NCBI RefSeq assembly: GCF_003148625.1
Contig: NZ_QGGO01000022.1
Coordinates: 1-64,000 of the forward strand
Length of the DNA stretch: 64,000 bases
Direction: 5' to 3'
From: Arcicella aurantiaca
GTDB taxonomy: Bacteria > Bacteroidota > Bacteroidia > Cytophagales > Spirosomataceae
The translations under genes were made by a program, and so were the position numbers. Within the stretch, counting starts at the first letter, position 1. Each line of letters opens with the position of its first letter. The notes under the pieces were generated by a model, which did no database searches, had not been told where the DNA came from, and saw only the letters and a list, made by a program, of their open reading frames with translations. Positions 20,204 to 27,626 of this stretch are shown here, one piece after another.

Positions 20204-20650
20204 TCACTTCATCTTATAAGCAGGATGATTTCTTACGTATTCATCAAAAGAGAATTTTCCAGAACCTATTATCCAAAAAACAATTAACAAAACTAATACT
20301 ACTAAAGACAACCAAAGTTCTGAATTAACTGCGGTGAAACCATTGCGGATATTGGTAAAGAAAACCGCAACGAACAAAATCGGAACTTGCAAAGCCGAAG
20401 CCAGTCGAGTAAGACAACCAAGCGTAATCAATAAACCACCTACTAAATGGGCAAATGCTACGTAATGTACCGCAACATAACTCCATGCGTTAAAATGCAA
20501 ACCTTCAGTAAGAGCCGATAATTGAGATGTATCTCCAATGAAGCTCATTCCTTTGAAAAACAATAAAAGCCCTAATCCAATTCTTACGATGTCAAGCCAA
20601 GCGGGGTGATGTGCGTCGCCCCAATGTTCAATGCGTTCGATTGCTGTCAT
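20204..20650 (-). CDS. DoxX family membrane protein
   Basis: Small integral membrane protein, 148 residues from the ATG at 20650; an upstream in-frame start at 20680 would add ten residues. Four hydrophobic segments are visible (about 20-37, 58-80, 85-103 and 112-132). The pattern DIVRIGLGLLLFFKGMSFI and VGGLLITLGCLTRLAS is typical of DoxX/SURF4-like proteins. Functions in the family range from quinone-linked oxidation to unknown. It points away from the YHS-DoxX-Crp operon, which holds a second DoxX-like protein. Confidence 0.85.
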   Translation of the reverse strand: MTAIERIEHWGDAHHPAWLDIVRIGLGLLLFFKGMSFIGDTSQLSALTEGLHFNAWSYVAVHYVAFAHLVGGLLITLGCLTRLASALQVPILFVAVFFTNIRNGFTAVNSELWLSLVVLVLLIVFWIIGSGKFSFDEYVRNHPAYKMK

Positions 20651-20822
20651 GGTAATAATAAGTTTTGTTAAATTTTTCAATTGAATTTAACGACAAAATA
20701 CCAAATTTCCAATCAAAAATTGTACTTTTTTACGAAAACATATTTATATTAAAAGGCAATCTTCCCGACAATTCATTTCGCCACAATCTGCCAACTTTGT
20801 CATGTTAAACAATCAGAACAAC

Positions 20823-21284
20823 ATGAAAACATTATTAAACTTCACCTTCTTGGTATTATTTACTTTTTCAAGTTTTAGTCAAGACGCCAATTTTCGGAAA
20901 AAAGAATTTTTATTAGAAAAAGGAATTGCCATTAGTGGCTATGACCCAACAAGCTATTTTTCGGGGAAAGCACAAAAAGGCAAAAAGGAGTTTTCAGTAG
21001 TACATGAAGGCATTATTTATCAATTTTTGAATGCCAATAATTTAGAGACCTTTAAGAAAAACCCTACTAAATACGAGCCTCAATATGGCGGTTGGTGTGC
21101 TTACGCAATGGGTTCAAAAGGCGAAAAAGTGGAGGTTGACCCCGAAACTTTCAAAATTGTAAATGGCAAACTCTATTTATTTTATCACACACTTTTCAGC
21201 AATACCCTTACCGATTGGAACAAAGACGAAAACTCGTTGAAATCAAAAGCAGATATTAACTGGAATAAATTTATCAAACGATGA
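20823..21284 (+). CDS. secreted YHS domain protein
   Basis: Predicted exported protein of 153 residues from the ATG at 20823, which begins a signal peptide (MKTLLNFTFLVLFTFSSFSQ); an upstream ATG at 20802 would extend it by seven residues. The YHS-like region (AISGYDPTSYFSGKAQKGKK, IYQFLNANNLETFKKNPTKY, PQYGGWCAYAMGSKG) is of the kind found in probable metal-binding proteins. Its stop overlaps the next start (ATGA at 21281-21284), so it is co-translated with a DoxX-like protein. Confidence 0.85.
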   Translation: MKTLLNFTFLVLFTFSSFSQDANFRKKEFLLEKGIAISGYDPTSYFSGKAQKGKKEFSVVHEGIIYQFLNANNLETFKKNPTKYEPQYGGWCAYAMGSKGEKVEVDPETFKIVNGKLYLFYHTLFSNTLTDWNKDENSLKSKADINWNKFIKR

Positions 21285-21676
21285 AGCATCAACAAATCTA
21301 TATTTCGTGGGCTGCTCAAATTATAGCAGCCCTCATTTTAGCACAAACGCTTTTCTTTAAATTTTCGGGAGCAACAGAAAGTGTGGCACTTTTTACCAAA
21401 TTGGGCGTTGAGCCATTCGGAAGATATGGTGCAGGCATAATGGAATTAATAACGGTTATTTTATTGCTAAATGCTCGTTGGGCATGGATTGGGGCAATTT
21501 TGGGCATTGGTACAATGTCTGGAGCAATTTTGGCACATCTCATTATTTTGGGAATCGAAAGTGCAGGCGATGGCGGTTATTTATTTTTCTTAGCATTAAT
21601 TACGCTAACTTGCTGTTTGACGGTGGCTTACATTCGCAAAAGTGATATATTAGCAAAATTTTATTTTTTAACTTAA
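21281..21676 (+). CDS. DoxX-like membrane protein
   Basis: 131 residues with four predicted membrane segments (about 8-26, 44-62, 66-90 and 100-118). The opening with a Phe-Lys-Phe-Ser-Gly motif (AQTLFFKFSGATESVALF) is typical of the DoxX/DoxD superfamily. Overlap with the YHS gene and a 1-nt gap to the Crp-like gene make this a tight three-gene operon. A role in redox or membrane homeostasis is inference from context. Confidence 0.8.
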   Translation: MKHQQIYISWAAQIIAALILAQTLFFKFSGATESVALFTKLGVEPFGRYGAGIMELITVILLLNARWAWIGAILGIGTMSGAILAHLIILGIESAGDGGYLFFLALITLTCCLTVAYIRKSDILAKFYFLT

Positions 21677-21677
21677 A

Positions 21678-22364
21678 ATGCAAGAAGACGCAAAATATTG
21701 GTACCTCCACGACCATCAATTATTCTCTGTTTTATCTCGGGAAGAAAATCGAGCTTTATGTTTAATTCCGAGTTTTAAAACGGTTAAAAAAAATGAAATT
21801 CTATATTTCTCTCATGACGAAGAACAACGCCTTTATACTATCAAAAGTGGAACTTTAAAAATTGTACGAGTCGATAACGACGGTAATGAAACGGTGAAAG
21901 ACGTTTTGAGGTCAGGGGATTTATTTGGACAATATACTTTTGATGAAATTGAAGATGAAAATCAAGATGAATACGCCGTTGCAGTTTCAGACAAAGTGGT
22001 GTTTTGTAGTTTCAGAATTAATGATTTTGAAGAAATCTTGAAACGAAATCCGCAGTTAGCAATTCGTTATACAAAATTGGTGGGTTTCAGAATTAAACGT
22101 ATCTCAAATAATTACGCCAATTTAATGTTTAAAGACGTCAAAACTCGCTTTGCATTATTTCTGAAAGATTGGGCAATGAAAGAAGGAAACGGAAAAGATA
22201 AAGATGTCGTTATCAAAAATTATTTAACTCACAACGACATTGCAGGACTCATTTGTAGCACTCGGCAAACGGTAACATTGTTATTTAATGAATTAAAAAA
22301 CGTTGGATTGATTGACTATAACCGCAATGAAATAACCATTTATGATGTGGCAAAATTGGCTTAA
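21678..22364 (+). CDS. Crp/Fnr family transcriptional regulator
   Basis: 228 residues. The N-terminal half is a cyclic-nucleotide-binding-like beta roll (LYTIKSGTLKIVRVDNDGNE, VLRSGDLFGQYTF), followed by a dimerisation helix and a winged HTH at about 180-222 (HNDIAGLICSTRQTVTLLFN). No cysteine cluster for an Fe-S centre is seen near the N-terminus, so an oxygen-sensing Fnr role is not supported. As the last gene of the YHS-DoxX operon it may regulate that operon. Confidence 0.88.
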   Translation: MQEDAKYWYLHDHQLFSVLSREENRALCLIPSFKTVKKNEILYFSHDEEQRLYTIKSGTLKIVRVDNDGNETVKDVLRSGDLFGQYTFDEIEDENQDEYAVAVSDKVVFCSFRINDFEEILKRNPQLAIRYTKLVGFRIKRISNNYANLMFKDVKTRFALFLKDWAMKEGNGKDKDVVIKNYLTHNDIAGLICSTRQTVTLLFNELKNVGLIDYNRNEITIYDVAKLA

Positions 22365-22375
22365 AACATAAAAAC

Positions 22376-22415
22376 TCTTTTACGATTTATCGGAATTCTG
22401 ATAAATCGTAAAAGA
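22376..22415. terminator. bidirectional terminator
   Basis: A perfect 16-bp stem (TCTTTTACGATTTATC / GATAAATCGTAAAAGA) with an 8-nt loop lies between the convergent Crp-like and response regulator genes. Confidence 0.92.
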
Positions 22416-22422
22416 ACCCAAA

Positions 22423-23112
22423 TTACTTATGTTTCAACATATAACCCATCCCTACCACCGTATGAATCAATTTATTTGGAAAGTTTTTATCTACTTTATT
22501 TCGTAAATAATTAATATAAACCTCCACGAAATTTGTACCTGTATCAAAATTGATGTCCCATACTTTTTCTGCAATATCCACCTTCGACACGACTTTTCCT
22601 TTGTTTCTCATCAAATATTCTAACAGACTAAATTCACGGGCGGTAAGTTCAACAACATTCCCTCCTCTTCTGGCTACTTTTTCGTCTAAATCCAATTCTA
22701 AATCCGCCACTTGTAATTTTTCAACTGGCTGAGGAATTTCTTCAGTTCTTTTCAAGAGAGCTTTTACTCGTACCAACAACTCCATAAAATCAAATGGTTT
22801 TACCATATAATCATCCGTTCCTACTTCAAAACCTGATAATTTATCCGCCATCGTTCCTAAGGCAGTCAACATCAAGATAGGAACACGAGTATTGCTCTCT
22901 CGAACATGTTTACAAACATCCAAACCACTCATATCAGGCAAGTTCAAGTCCAGAATAATAAGGTCGAAATTTTGTTCCGAAAGGAGCGAAATAGCTTCTT
23001 CTCCGTCTGAGGCAATTGTTGCCTCAAAAGATTGTGTTTGCAAACCCTTTTTAATGAAGGTTGCCACTTTCAACTCGTCTTCTACAACTAAAATATGCTT
23101 GTTATTTGTCAT
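22423..23112 (-). CDS. OmpR-family response regulator
   Basis: 229 residues: receiver domain at 1-120 with phosphoacceptor Asp55 in LIILDLNLPD, and a conserved Lys in DDYMVKPFDF; winged-helix DNA-binding domain at about 130-228 (LTAREFSLLEYLMRNKGKVV, NFVEVYINYLRNKVD). It is the last gene of a minus-strand run with a 59-residue gene, a 92-residue exported protein and, further upstream, the sensor kinase. The kinase at 23757-25112 is the probable partner. Confidence 0.96.
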   Translation of the reverse strand: MTNNKHILVVEDELKVATFIKKGLQTQSFEATIASDGEEAISLLSEQNFDLIILDLNLPDMSGLDVCKHVRESNTRVPILMLTALGTMADKLSGFEVGTDDYMVKPFDFMELLVRVKALLKRTEEIPQPVEKLQVADLELDLDEKVARRGGNVVELTAREFSLLEYLMRNKGKVVSKVDIAEKVWDINFDTGTNFVEVYINYLRNKVDKNFPNKLIHTVVGMGYMLKHK

Positions 23113-23141
23113 TTTGATGTTTTTTGCAATTTTAAATCAAA

Positions 23142-23321
23142 CTACTGCTTTTTCTTTCCAAATCGTTCTCGACACCAATCCATTAAGTGTTTAAAATCTC
23201 TTTTCGAGGAATTTCTGAGAGCTTTTCTCAATTCTTTTTTAAAAATTTTAGGTTCAAAGCTTACTTTTTCTAAAATCATTTTGGCATATTCTATTGGCGA
23301 CATTCTGGTGGCTGTATTCAT
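23142..23321 (-). CDS. small 59-residue basic protein between sensor kinase and regulator
   Basis: Small ORF from ATG at 23321 to TAG at 23142. It begins MNTATRMSPIEYAKMILEKV and ends RERFGKKKQ. It is rich in Lys, Arg and Glu, is probably helical and has no signal or membrane segment. It sits 8 nt after the preceding gene and 29 nt before the response regulator, which strongly suggests cotranscription. The family is not recognised. It could modulate the kinase-regulator pair, but that is inference from position only. Confidence 0.65.
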   Translation of the reverse strand: MNTATRMSPIEYAKMILEKVSFEPKIFKKELRKALRNSSKRDFKHLMDWCRERFGKKKQ

Positions 23322-23329
23322 AAAGTTAG

Positions 23330-23608
23330 TTAATTATTAGGCATTTTGTAGTTTACTCTTTTTAGATTACTTTCCTTTTGCTCAATTTTCAAAACGCTCT
23401 CAGTTTGCTTTGATGCTATCTTTTTATAATCACGGCTTGTTTCGTCAATCGAAACTCTTACGCCTTTGGTTGAATCCCTTTTGGCAGCCGCAGCAGCTTT
23501 ATTGGGATGTTTATAATTATGAACACTATAGCCTGGGTCATTAAGGGGAATTTCTTGTAAAAATAGGCTAAAATTAAAAATGCTGATGAATAAAATAACT
23601 GTTTTCAT
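23330..23608 (-). CDS. small exported hypothetical protein
   Basis: 92 residues from the ATG at 23608, which opens a hydrophobic signal-like segment (MKTVILFISIFNFSLFLQ). The rest is polar and Lys-rich with a run of five alanines (KAAAAAKRDSTKG). No family is recognised. It is the first gene after a promoter-like site at 23674 and is followed within 8 nt by the 59-residue gene and then the response regulator. A periplasmic ligand or sensor partner for the neighbouring kinase is conceivable, but unproven. Confidence 0.6.
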   Translation of the reverse strand: MKTVILFISIFNFSLFLQEIPLNDPGYSVHNYKHPNKAAAAAKRDSTKGVRVSIDETSRDYKKIASKQTESVLKIEQKESNLKRVNYKMPNN

Positions 23609-23673
23609 GATTGTTTCAGGTTTAATTACAAACACTCAAAAAAGGCAAATCAATGATGTCTTTTTTGATGAAA

Positions 23674-23681
23674 CAAAGTTA
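23674..23681 (-). promoter_or_regulatory. promoter-like -7 element for the small-gene/regulator unit
   Basis: The complement reads TAACTTTG, matching TAnnTTTG, 66 nt before the 92-residue gene. It would give the small genes and the regulator a promoter separate from the kinase. Confidence 0.5.
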
Positions 23682-23756
23682 TTTAGCTAAAATTAACGTC
23701 GCATTAAAGCGAAATTAGAATGATATTAGATTCAAAACGAGTATTTATCCTTATGC

Positions 23757-25112
23757 CTATCGGGGAAGTTTTAAGGTAAAAATCGTCCCTTCATTTTCGG
23801 TAGATTGTACCAAAACGTTACCATTATGTAACTTGGCAATTTTTTGAGTCAATGATAAACCAACGCCATGCCCTTTAATATTTCTGGCATTTGAACCACG
23901 ACGGAATGGCTCAAAAATTAGACCTAATTCTTTTTCAGGAATCACAGCACCATCATTATGAAATGATAAAATGAGTTCTTTTTGAGTAATTTGAAATCTA
24001 ATATCTACTCGATTTTTAGGTGAAAACTTTACCCCATTTTCTATCAAATTCAAAAGAACGGTATAAAGTAGAGCTTCATTCGCTTTTACTTCGGGTAATA
24101 GGTCAGGGTTTTCGTCAAGTTCTGTAACAATTTGATAATGAGGACTTTTCTTTAATAAAACTTCACGTACTTGCCAAACTAATTCAGCTACATTGACCAA
24201 CGAAAACTTAATTTGAGCATCGTCTGAATCAATACTTGTCATTTCTAAAAGATTATTGGTCAATCGGTTCAATTGTTGTACATCATCTAAAACAGACTGA
24301 ATCATCATTTTGAGTTCTTGTGGGTCGTCTTCTGCCAAAAGTGATACCTGAATTTGACCTGTAATGGCAGTGAGTGGAGTCCGCAATTCATGCGAGGCAT
24401 GAGCCACAAAGGAACGTTGTAATTTAAAGGCTTTTTCAATACGGTCGAGCATACGATTGAAACGCTGAGAAAGTTGGGCAATTTCATCGGTTTTATTTCC
24501 TTCATCCAATCTCAAATTCAATTGCGAAGCTCCAATGCTATCTACTTTTTTAATGATATTCTGAATAGGTTTCAACGCTCTTCCTGCAAAAAACCAACCA
24601 ACATAACTCACAATTAAAAGCATTAATAAACCACCAAAAGCTAAAGTTAAACCTAAATTACGTTGTTCACTTAATCCGTATTTATCTAAAGCAGAAGCCA
24701 CAATGACCAATTCTTCTTTGCCATTATTAAAGACCATTCCAAATACTTCTCGGTCTTTTTTCTGAAAAGAAAGTTCTTTTTCTTGGCGAATCTGAACAAG
24801 TGTGGCTAATTCAATTGTCAAATAATCTGTCCCACTTTCATAGACAATTTTATTTTTATTATTGTAAATGACAATTTCTTCCTGTGTTAAAACTGTCATT
24901 TGGTTTTTATCCAACAGTTTTAATAAATCAGGACTGATTTCATCTTTTCCAAATAAAATTTCGGCAGAAGTTCGGGCTTCTTCTCTCAAACGTGTTTCAA
25001 ATTCTTTCTGACGGTGAAACTCGCCTTCGAGATAAATCACCACACAAAAAATCAATAGCAAGGTAGAAACAATGCCTAAGAAAAGGAGCGTTATTCGGGT
25101 ACGGATGGTCAT
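23757..25112 (-). CDS. membrane sensor histidine kinase
   Basis: 451 residues. Two membrane helices (about 8-28 and 154-176) enclose a periplasmic sensor region of about 125 residues; HAMP at about 177-230; HisKA with phosphoacceptor His241 in HASHELRTPLTAI; ATPase domain with the N box NLIENGVKFSP and glycine box GHGVGLSLTQKI. Likely partner of the OmpR-type regulator encoded downstream. Unusually, two small genes and a promoter-like site separate the pair. Confidence 0.95.
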   Translation of the reverse strand: MTIRTRITLLFLGIVSTLLLIFCVVIYLEGEFHRQKEFETRLREEARTSAEILFGKDEISPDLLKLLDKNQMTVLTQEEIVIYNNKNKIVYESGTDYLTIELATLVQIRQEKELSFQKKDREVFGMVFNNGKEELVIVASALDKYGLSEQRNLGLTLAFGGLLMLLIVSYVGWFFAGRALKPIQNIIKKVDSIGASQLNLRLDEGNKTDEIAQLSQRFNRMLDRIEKAFKLQRSFVAHASHELRTPLTAITGQIQVSLLAEDDPQELKMMIQSVLDDVQQLNRLTNNLLEMTSIDSDDAQIKFSLVNVAELVWQVREVLLKKSPHYQIVTELDENPDLLPEVKANEALLYTVLLNLIENGVKFSPKNRVDIRFQITQKELILSFHNDGAVIPEKELGLIFEPFRRGSNARNIKGHGVGLSLTQKIAKLHNGNVLVQSTENEGTIFTLKLPR

Positions 25113-25190
25113 AATGTAAATTTACGAGAAAGCAGAAACGTTTTTGGGCATTATCGCATTAGATTTTCTTTAGAGTTTTTATTTGTTGAT

Positions 25191-25198
25191 TATCTTTG
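25191..25198 (+). promoter_or_regulatory. ridA-family gene promoter, -7 element
   Basis: TATCTTTG matches TAnnTTTG and lies 24 nt before the ATG of the RidA-like gene. The -33 region is poor. Confidence 0.5.
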
Positions 25199-25222
25199 TG
25201 GCTTAACCAAAAAATACAGAAA

Positions 25223-25603
25223 ATGTCAAGACAAAATATCCTTACAGGTTCACCTTGGGAAGACAAAATGGGCTATTGCCGTGCAGTACGTATCGGAAAT
25301 ATTATCGAAGTTTCGGGAACAGTTGCTATTGTTGATGGAGAAACAGTAAAAGCTGACGACGCTTTTGCTCAAACAAATAACATCATTGAACGTATCGCTA
25401 AGGTTTTGGAAGAAGCAGGAGCAAGTTTAAATGACGTAGTAAGAACTCGTATTTTCACAACTGATATTGCTCAATTTGATAATATCGCAAAAGCTCACGG
25501 AGCATTTTTCAAAGACATCAAACCTACAACAGGTATTTATGAAATCAGCAAATTGGTTTCTCCTGACTATTTGGTAGAAATTGAATTCACGGCAGTTGTT
25601 TAA
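25223..25603 (+). CDS. RidA family protein (YjgF/YER057c/UK114)
   Basis: 126-residue RidA-like protein, from ATG at 25223; an in-frame TTG upstream overlaps the promoter and is rejected. RidA proteins hydrolyse reactive enamine/imine intermediates, but many paralogues differ in substrate. Visible features: AVRIGNIIEVSGTVAI, the run DVVRTRIFTTDIAQF containing the conserved Arg, and LVSPDYLVEIEFTAV at the end. It is a single-gene unit followed by a conserved 67-nt element and a strong terminator. Confidence 0.9.
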   Translation: MSRQNILTGSPWEDKMGYCRAVRIGNIIEVSGTVAIVDGETVKADDAFAQTNNIIERIAKVLEEAGASLNDVVRTRIFTTDIAQFDNIAKAHGAFFKDIKPTTGIYEISKLVSPDYLVEIEFTAVV

Positions 25604-25612
25604 GCTATAAGT

Positions 25613-25645
25613 AGGGATTGGGGGTTGGGATTTAGGTGTTAGTAA
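25613..25645 (+). repeat. GGGGTTGGGATTTAGG family repeat
   Basis: Text-like G/T-rich sequence (GGGATTGGGGGTTGGGATTT). Its complement family (CTAAATCCCAAAACCTA) recurs at 46795, 48508, 51617, 55556 and inside prmC. Confidence 0.55.
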
Positions 25646-25648
25646 TAC

Positions 25649-25715
25649 CATAAACTTGATTATCAATCATTTATGAAACATCAAAGCAGCACTCTATTTT
25701 ATCTCATTACTTACT
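25649..25715 (+). ncRNA. conserved 67-nt 3'-element, copy A (after the RidA gene)
   Basis: A 67-nt sequence starting CATAAACTTGATTATCAAT and ending CTCATTACTTACT recurs with the same length at 48314-48380 and, on the other strand, at 29065-29131. Each copy follows a gene on the same strand. Positions 1-6 and 22-27 can pair in all three copies, with T-G or G-T replacing A-T pairs. Whether it acts as RNA, as a protein-binding site or as a mobile repeat is unknown. Confidence 0.5.
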
Positions 25716-25730
25716 AAGAATTTGACCAAT

Positions 25731-25762
25731 AAAAAAGCCTCGCTTTCAAGCGGGGCTTTTTT
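25731..25762 (+). terminator. terminator after the RidA gene
   Basis: A GC-rich stem (AAGCCTCGCTT / AAGCGGGGCTT, with one G-U pair) is followed by a run of six T. Confidence 0.92.
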
Positions 25763-25783
25763 GTCTTATTTCAGACGTATGAT

Positions 25784-25849
25784 GTTAAAACGCTAAATGT
25801 TTACAAAAAGTTTTACGTTTGAAAAATAGTGAAATAGTTTTTCATTTTT
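25784..25849 (+). repeat. 66-bp direct repeat, left copy
   Basis: This stretch closely matches 26351-26415, on the other side of the small gene at 25936. Both contain AAAAAGTTTTA, then TTGAAAAATAGT and TTTTTCATTTTT. The core TGAAAAA...TTTTTCA can form a hairpin. Confidence 0.7.
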
Positions 25850-25934
25850 GTAACACAGACTTCAGTCTGTAAGTATATTTGTGTTACAGACTGAAGTTTG
25901 TGTTACAATTTTTACAGACTAAAGTCTGTGCTAC
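25850..25934. repeat. ACAGACT(N)AAGTCTGT palindrome cluster
   Basis: Three related palindromes (near 25854-25871, 25885-25902 and 25914-25929) carry words such as CACAGACTTCAGTCTGTAA and ACAGACTAAAGTCTGT. The last ends 6 nt before the ATG at 25936, where a ribosome-binding site would lie. With the direct repeat, terminator and 67-nt element, this accounts for the 332-bp gap 25604-25935. Confidence 0.75.
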
Positions 25935-25935
25935 T

Positions 25936-26247
25936 ATGAAGCAACAAACAATATATGAAGTAGCCGTAATTCCGATTGGCTCATTAAATTCTATCCGACA
26001 AAAAGAAACCGTTTTGAGTTATTTCTCAAACCTCAGCAAGTGCCTCGACCAAGTTTCAACGGCTTTGGCAATTAATGGCTGGGACTCTAAAATAAATTAT
26101 ACGGCAGTTTACAGAAGTTTGAAGGAAAAGGAAAAATACGTAGCCGAATTCAATTTAGCAGGGAATAAAATTTTCAAAATTGTGATAACGTGTAGAACGA
26201 TAAACCCTGCATTGACGATGTTAGGAATTGAAGAAAAACCTGTGTAA
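25936..26247 (+). CDS. small hypothetical protein
   Basis: 103 residues from ATG at 25936 (MKQQTIYEVAVIPIGSLNSI). Extension upstream would run through the palindrome cluster and is rejected. No signal peptide or membrane segment; the C-terminal half reads like alternating strands (KYVAEFNLAGNKIFKIVITC). The family is not recognised. The gene is flanked by a 66-bp direct repeat and has its own terminator. Its start codon follows a palindrome with no room for a normal ribosome-binding site. Confidence 0.6.
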   Translation: MKQQTIYEVAVIPIGSLNSIRQKETVLSYFSNLSKCLDQVSTALAINGWDSKINYTAVYRSLKEKEKYVAEFNLAGNKIFKIVITCRTINPALTMLGIEEKPV

Positions 26248-26302
26248 CTCGATTTCCATTTAGGATAAATCAGGGAATTGACACCAATTTTTAGGCATAA
26301 AA

Positions 26303-26326
26303 AAAGACCTACATGAGCAGGTCTTT
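26303..26326 (+). terminator. terminator after the small hypothetical gene
   Basis: Stem AAAGACCT / AGGTCTTT with an 8-nt loop, 55 nt beyond the stop codon. Confidence 0.7.
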
Positions 26327-26350
26327 CAAAATCATTTTTGGAGATATAAT

Positions 26351-26415
26351 AGTAAAACGTTTATCTGAGGAAAAAGTTTTATACTTGAAAAATAGTTAAA
26401 TTATTTTTCATTTTT
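26351..26415 (+). repeat. direct repeat, right copy
   Basis: Near-copy of 25784-25849, with shared blocks AAAAAGTTTTA, CTTGAAAAATAGTTAAA and TTTTTCATTTTT. The two copies bracket the small gene and its palindromes. Confidence 0.7.
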
Positions 26416-26485
26416 ATTTCATTTATTTTCAAAACCTTGTTTAAAAGGTAATTAAAGGCATTTTTAGCTAAGAAATTATTTTTCT

Positions 26486-27463
26486 TTACAAGCTCAATAA
26501 GGCTTCTTTTTTCAGCAGTTCTTTGTCAATTGGTACTACCCCCACAAACTCACAAACTAAACCACCACCTAAATTGGAAAGTCCTGCAATAAGTTCGGGC
26601 GAAAGTCCCAAAGCTAAACAACAAGCCGCAATTGAAATAACAGTATCTCCCGCACCCGACACATCCGAAATGGTACGAATATGAGCAGGAATTGCTTTTT
26701 TCTGTCCGTTAAAATCAATATAAACACCCTGTTCGGAAAGCGTAACAAAAACACCTTTAAGCTCTAAAGTTTTCTTTAAAATCGAAACGGCATCAGTTAA
26801 TTCATCTGGATTTTTTACGTCAAAAGAAATAGATAAACCCTCTTTCAATTCCTTCAAATTTGGCTTGAAAAGCGTTGCGTGCTGATAGTAAAGAAAGTTG
26901 CGTTTTTTGGGGTCAACAATGGTTGGAATATTATTATCATTGGCAAAAGTGATAATATCAAAGATTAATTCTTTAGACAAAACGCCTTTGTCATAATCTT
27001 CAAAAATGATAACGTCTGCCTCTTTCGACAACTCAATTATTTTGTTGGCAAGTATTTGGCGTTCAGCCTCATTAATAAGTTTATCCGTTTCAGTATCAAC
27101 TCTTACAATTTGTTGAGAACCTGCAATAATTCGTTCTTTTACGGTTGTAATTCGAGTTTCAGATTGGATAATTCCTTCGGTTGAGAGGTTTTGTTCTTTC
27201 AGTAAATTTAACAAAGAATCACCGTAAGAATCCGCCCCGATAACCGAACAAATAATTGGCTTTGCTCCAAGCGACTGTACATTCATCACAACGTTTCCTG
27301 CACCGCCCAAACGTATTTCACGACTACGGACATTCACAACGGGTACGGGAGCTTCGGGTGAAATTCGTTCTACTTTACCCCATGTATAGGCATCAAGCAT
27401 TACGTCGCCAATGATGAGAACTTTAAGATTATTGAAATTATCAAATATTTCTGGAATAGTCAT
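26486..27463 (-). CDS. rfaE1: PfkB-family sugar kinase, RfaE1/HldE kinase-domain-like
   Basis: 325 residues, the size of the kinase half of HldE (D-glycero-D-manno-heptose 7-phosphate kinase) without the nucleotidyltransferase half. Motifs: IIGDVMLDAYTWGKVERISP, RLGGAGNVVMNVQSLGA (PfkB signature 1), IVDPKKRNFLYYQHATLFKP, and DVSGAGDTVISIAA with the catalytic Asp (signature 2). It probably phosphorylates a heptose phosphate for lipopolysaccharide or glycan synthesis, but no other heptose genes are nearby. Divergent from the AAA ATPase. Confidence 0.85.
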   Translation of the reverse strand: MTIPEIFDNFNNLKVLIIGDVMLDAYTWGKVERISPEAPVPVVNVRSREIRLGGAGNVVMNVQSLGAKPIICSVIGADSYGDSLLNLLKEQNLSTEGIIQSETRITTVKERIIAGSQQIVRVDTETDKLINEAERQILANKIIELSKEADVIIFEDYDKGVLSKELIFDIITFANDNNIPTIVDPKKRNFLYYQHATLFKPNLKELKEGLSISFDVKNPDELTDAVSILKKTLELKGVFVTLSEQGVYIDFNGQKKAIPAHIRTISDVSGAGDTVISIAACCLALGLSPELIAGLSNLGGGLVCEFVGVVPIDKELLKKEALLSL

Positions 27464-27577
27464 TTTTCGGTAATTAGATATAACACAAAAGTACCAAAAC
27501 TTTATAAAAGAATTAGTAAAAATCCTTTATTGATAAGTTTAACAAATTGAAAAACGCAATAAATTCAACTATATTTC

Positions 27578-27609
27578 GCTGAAAGTATATATATTTACAC
27601 AGATTCAGC
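27578..27609. promoter_or_regulatory. dyad in front of the AAA ATPase gene
   Basis: GCTGAA (27578-27583) and TTCAGC (27604-27609) enclose a near-palindromic GTATATATATTTAC. The dyad ends 17 nt before the ATG at 27627, so it overlaps the expected promoter and could be an operator. Confidence 0.4.
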
Positions 27610-27626
27610 CATATATAATTAAAATT

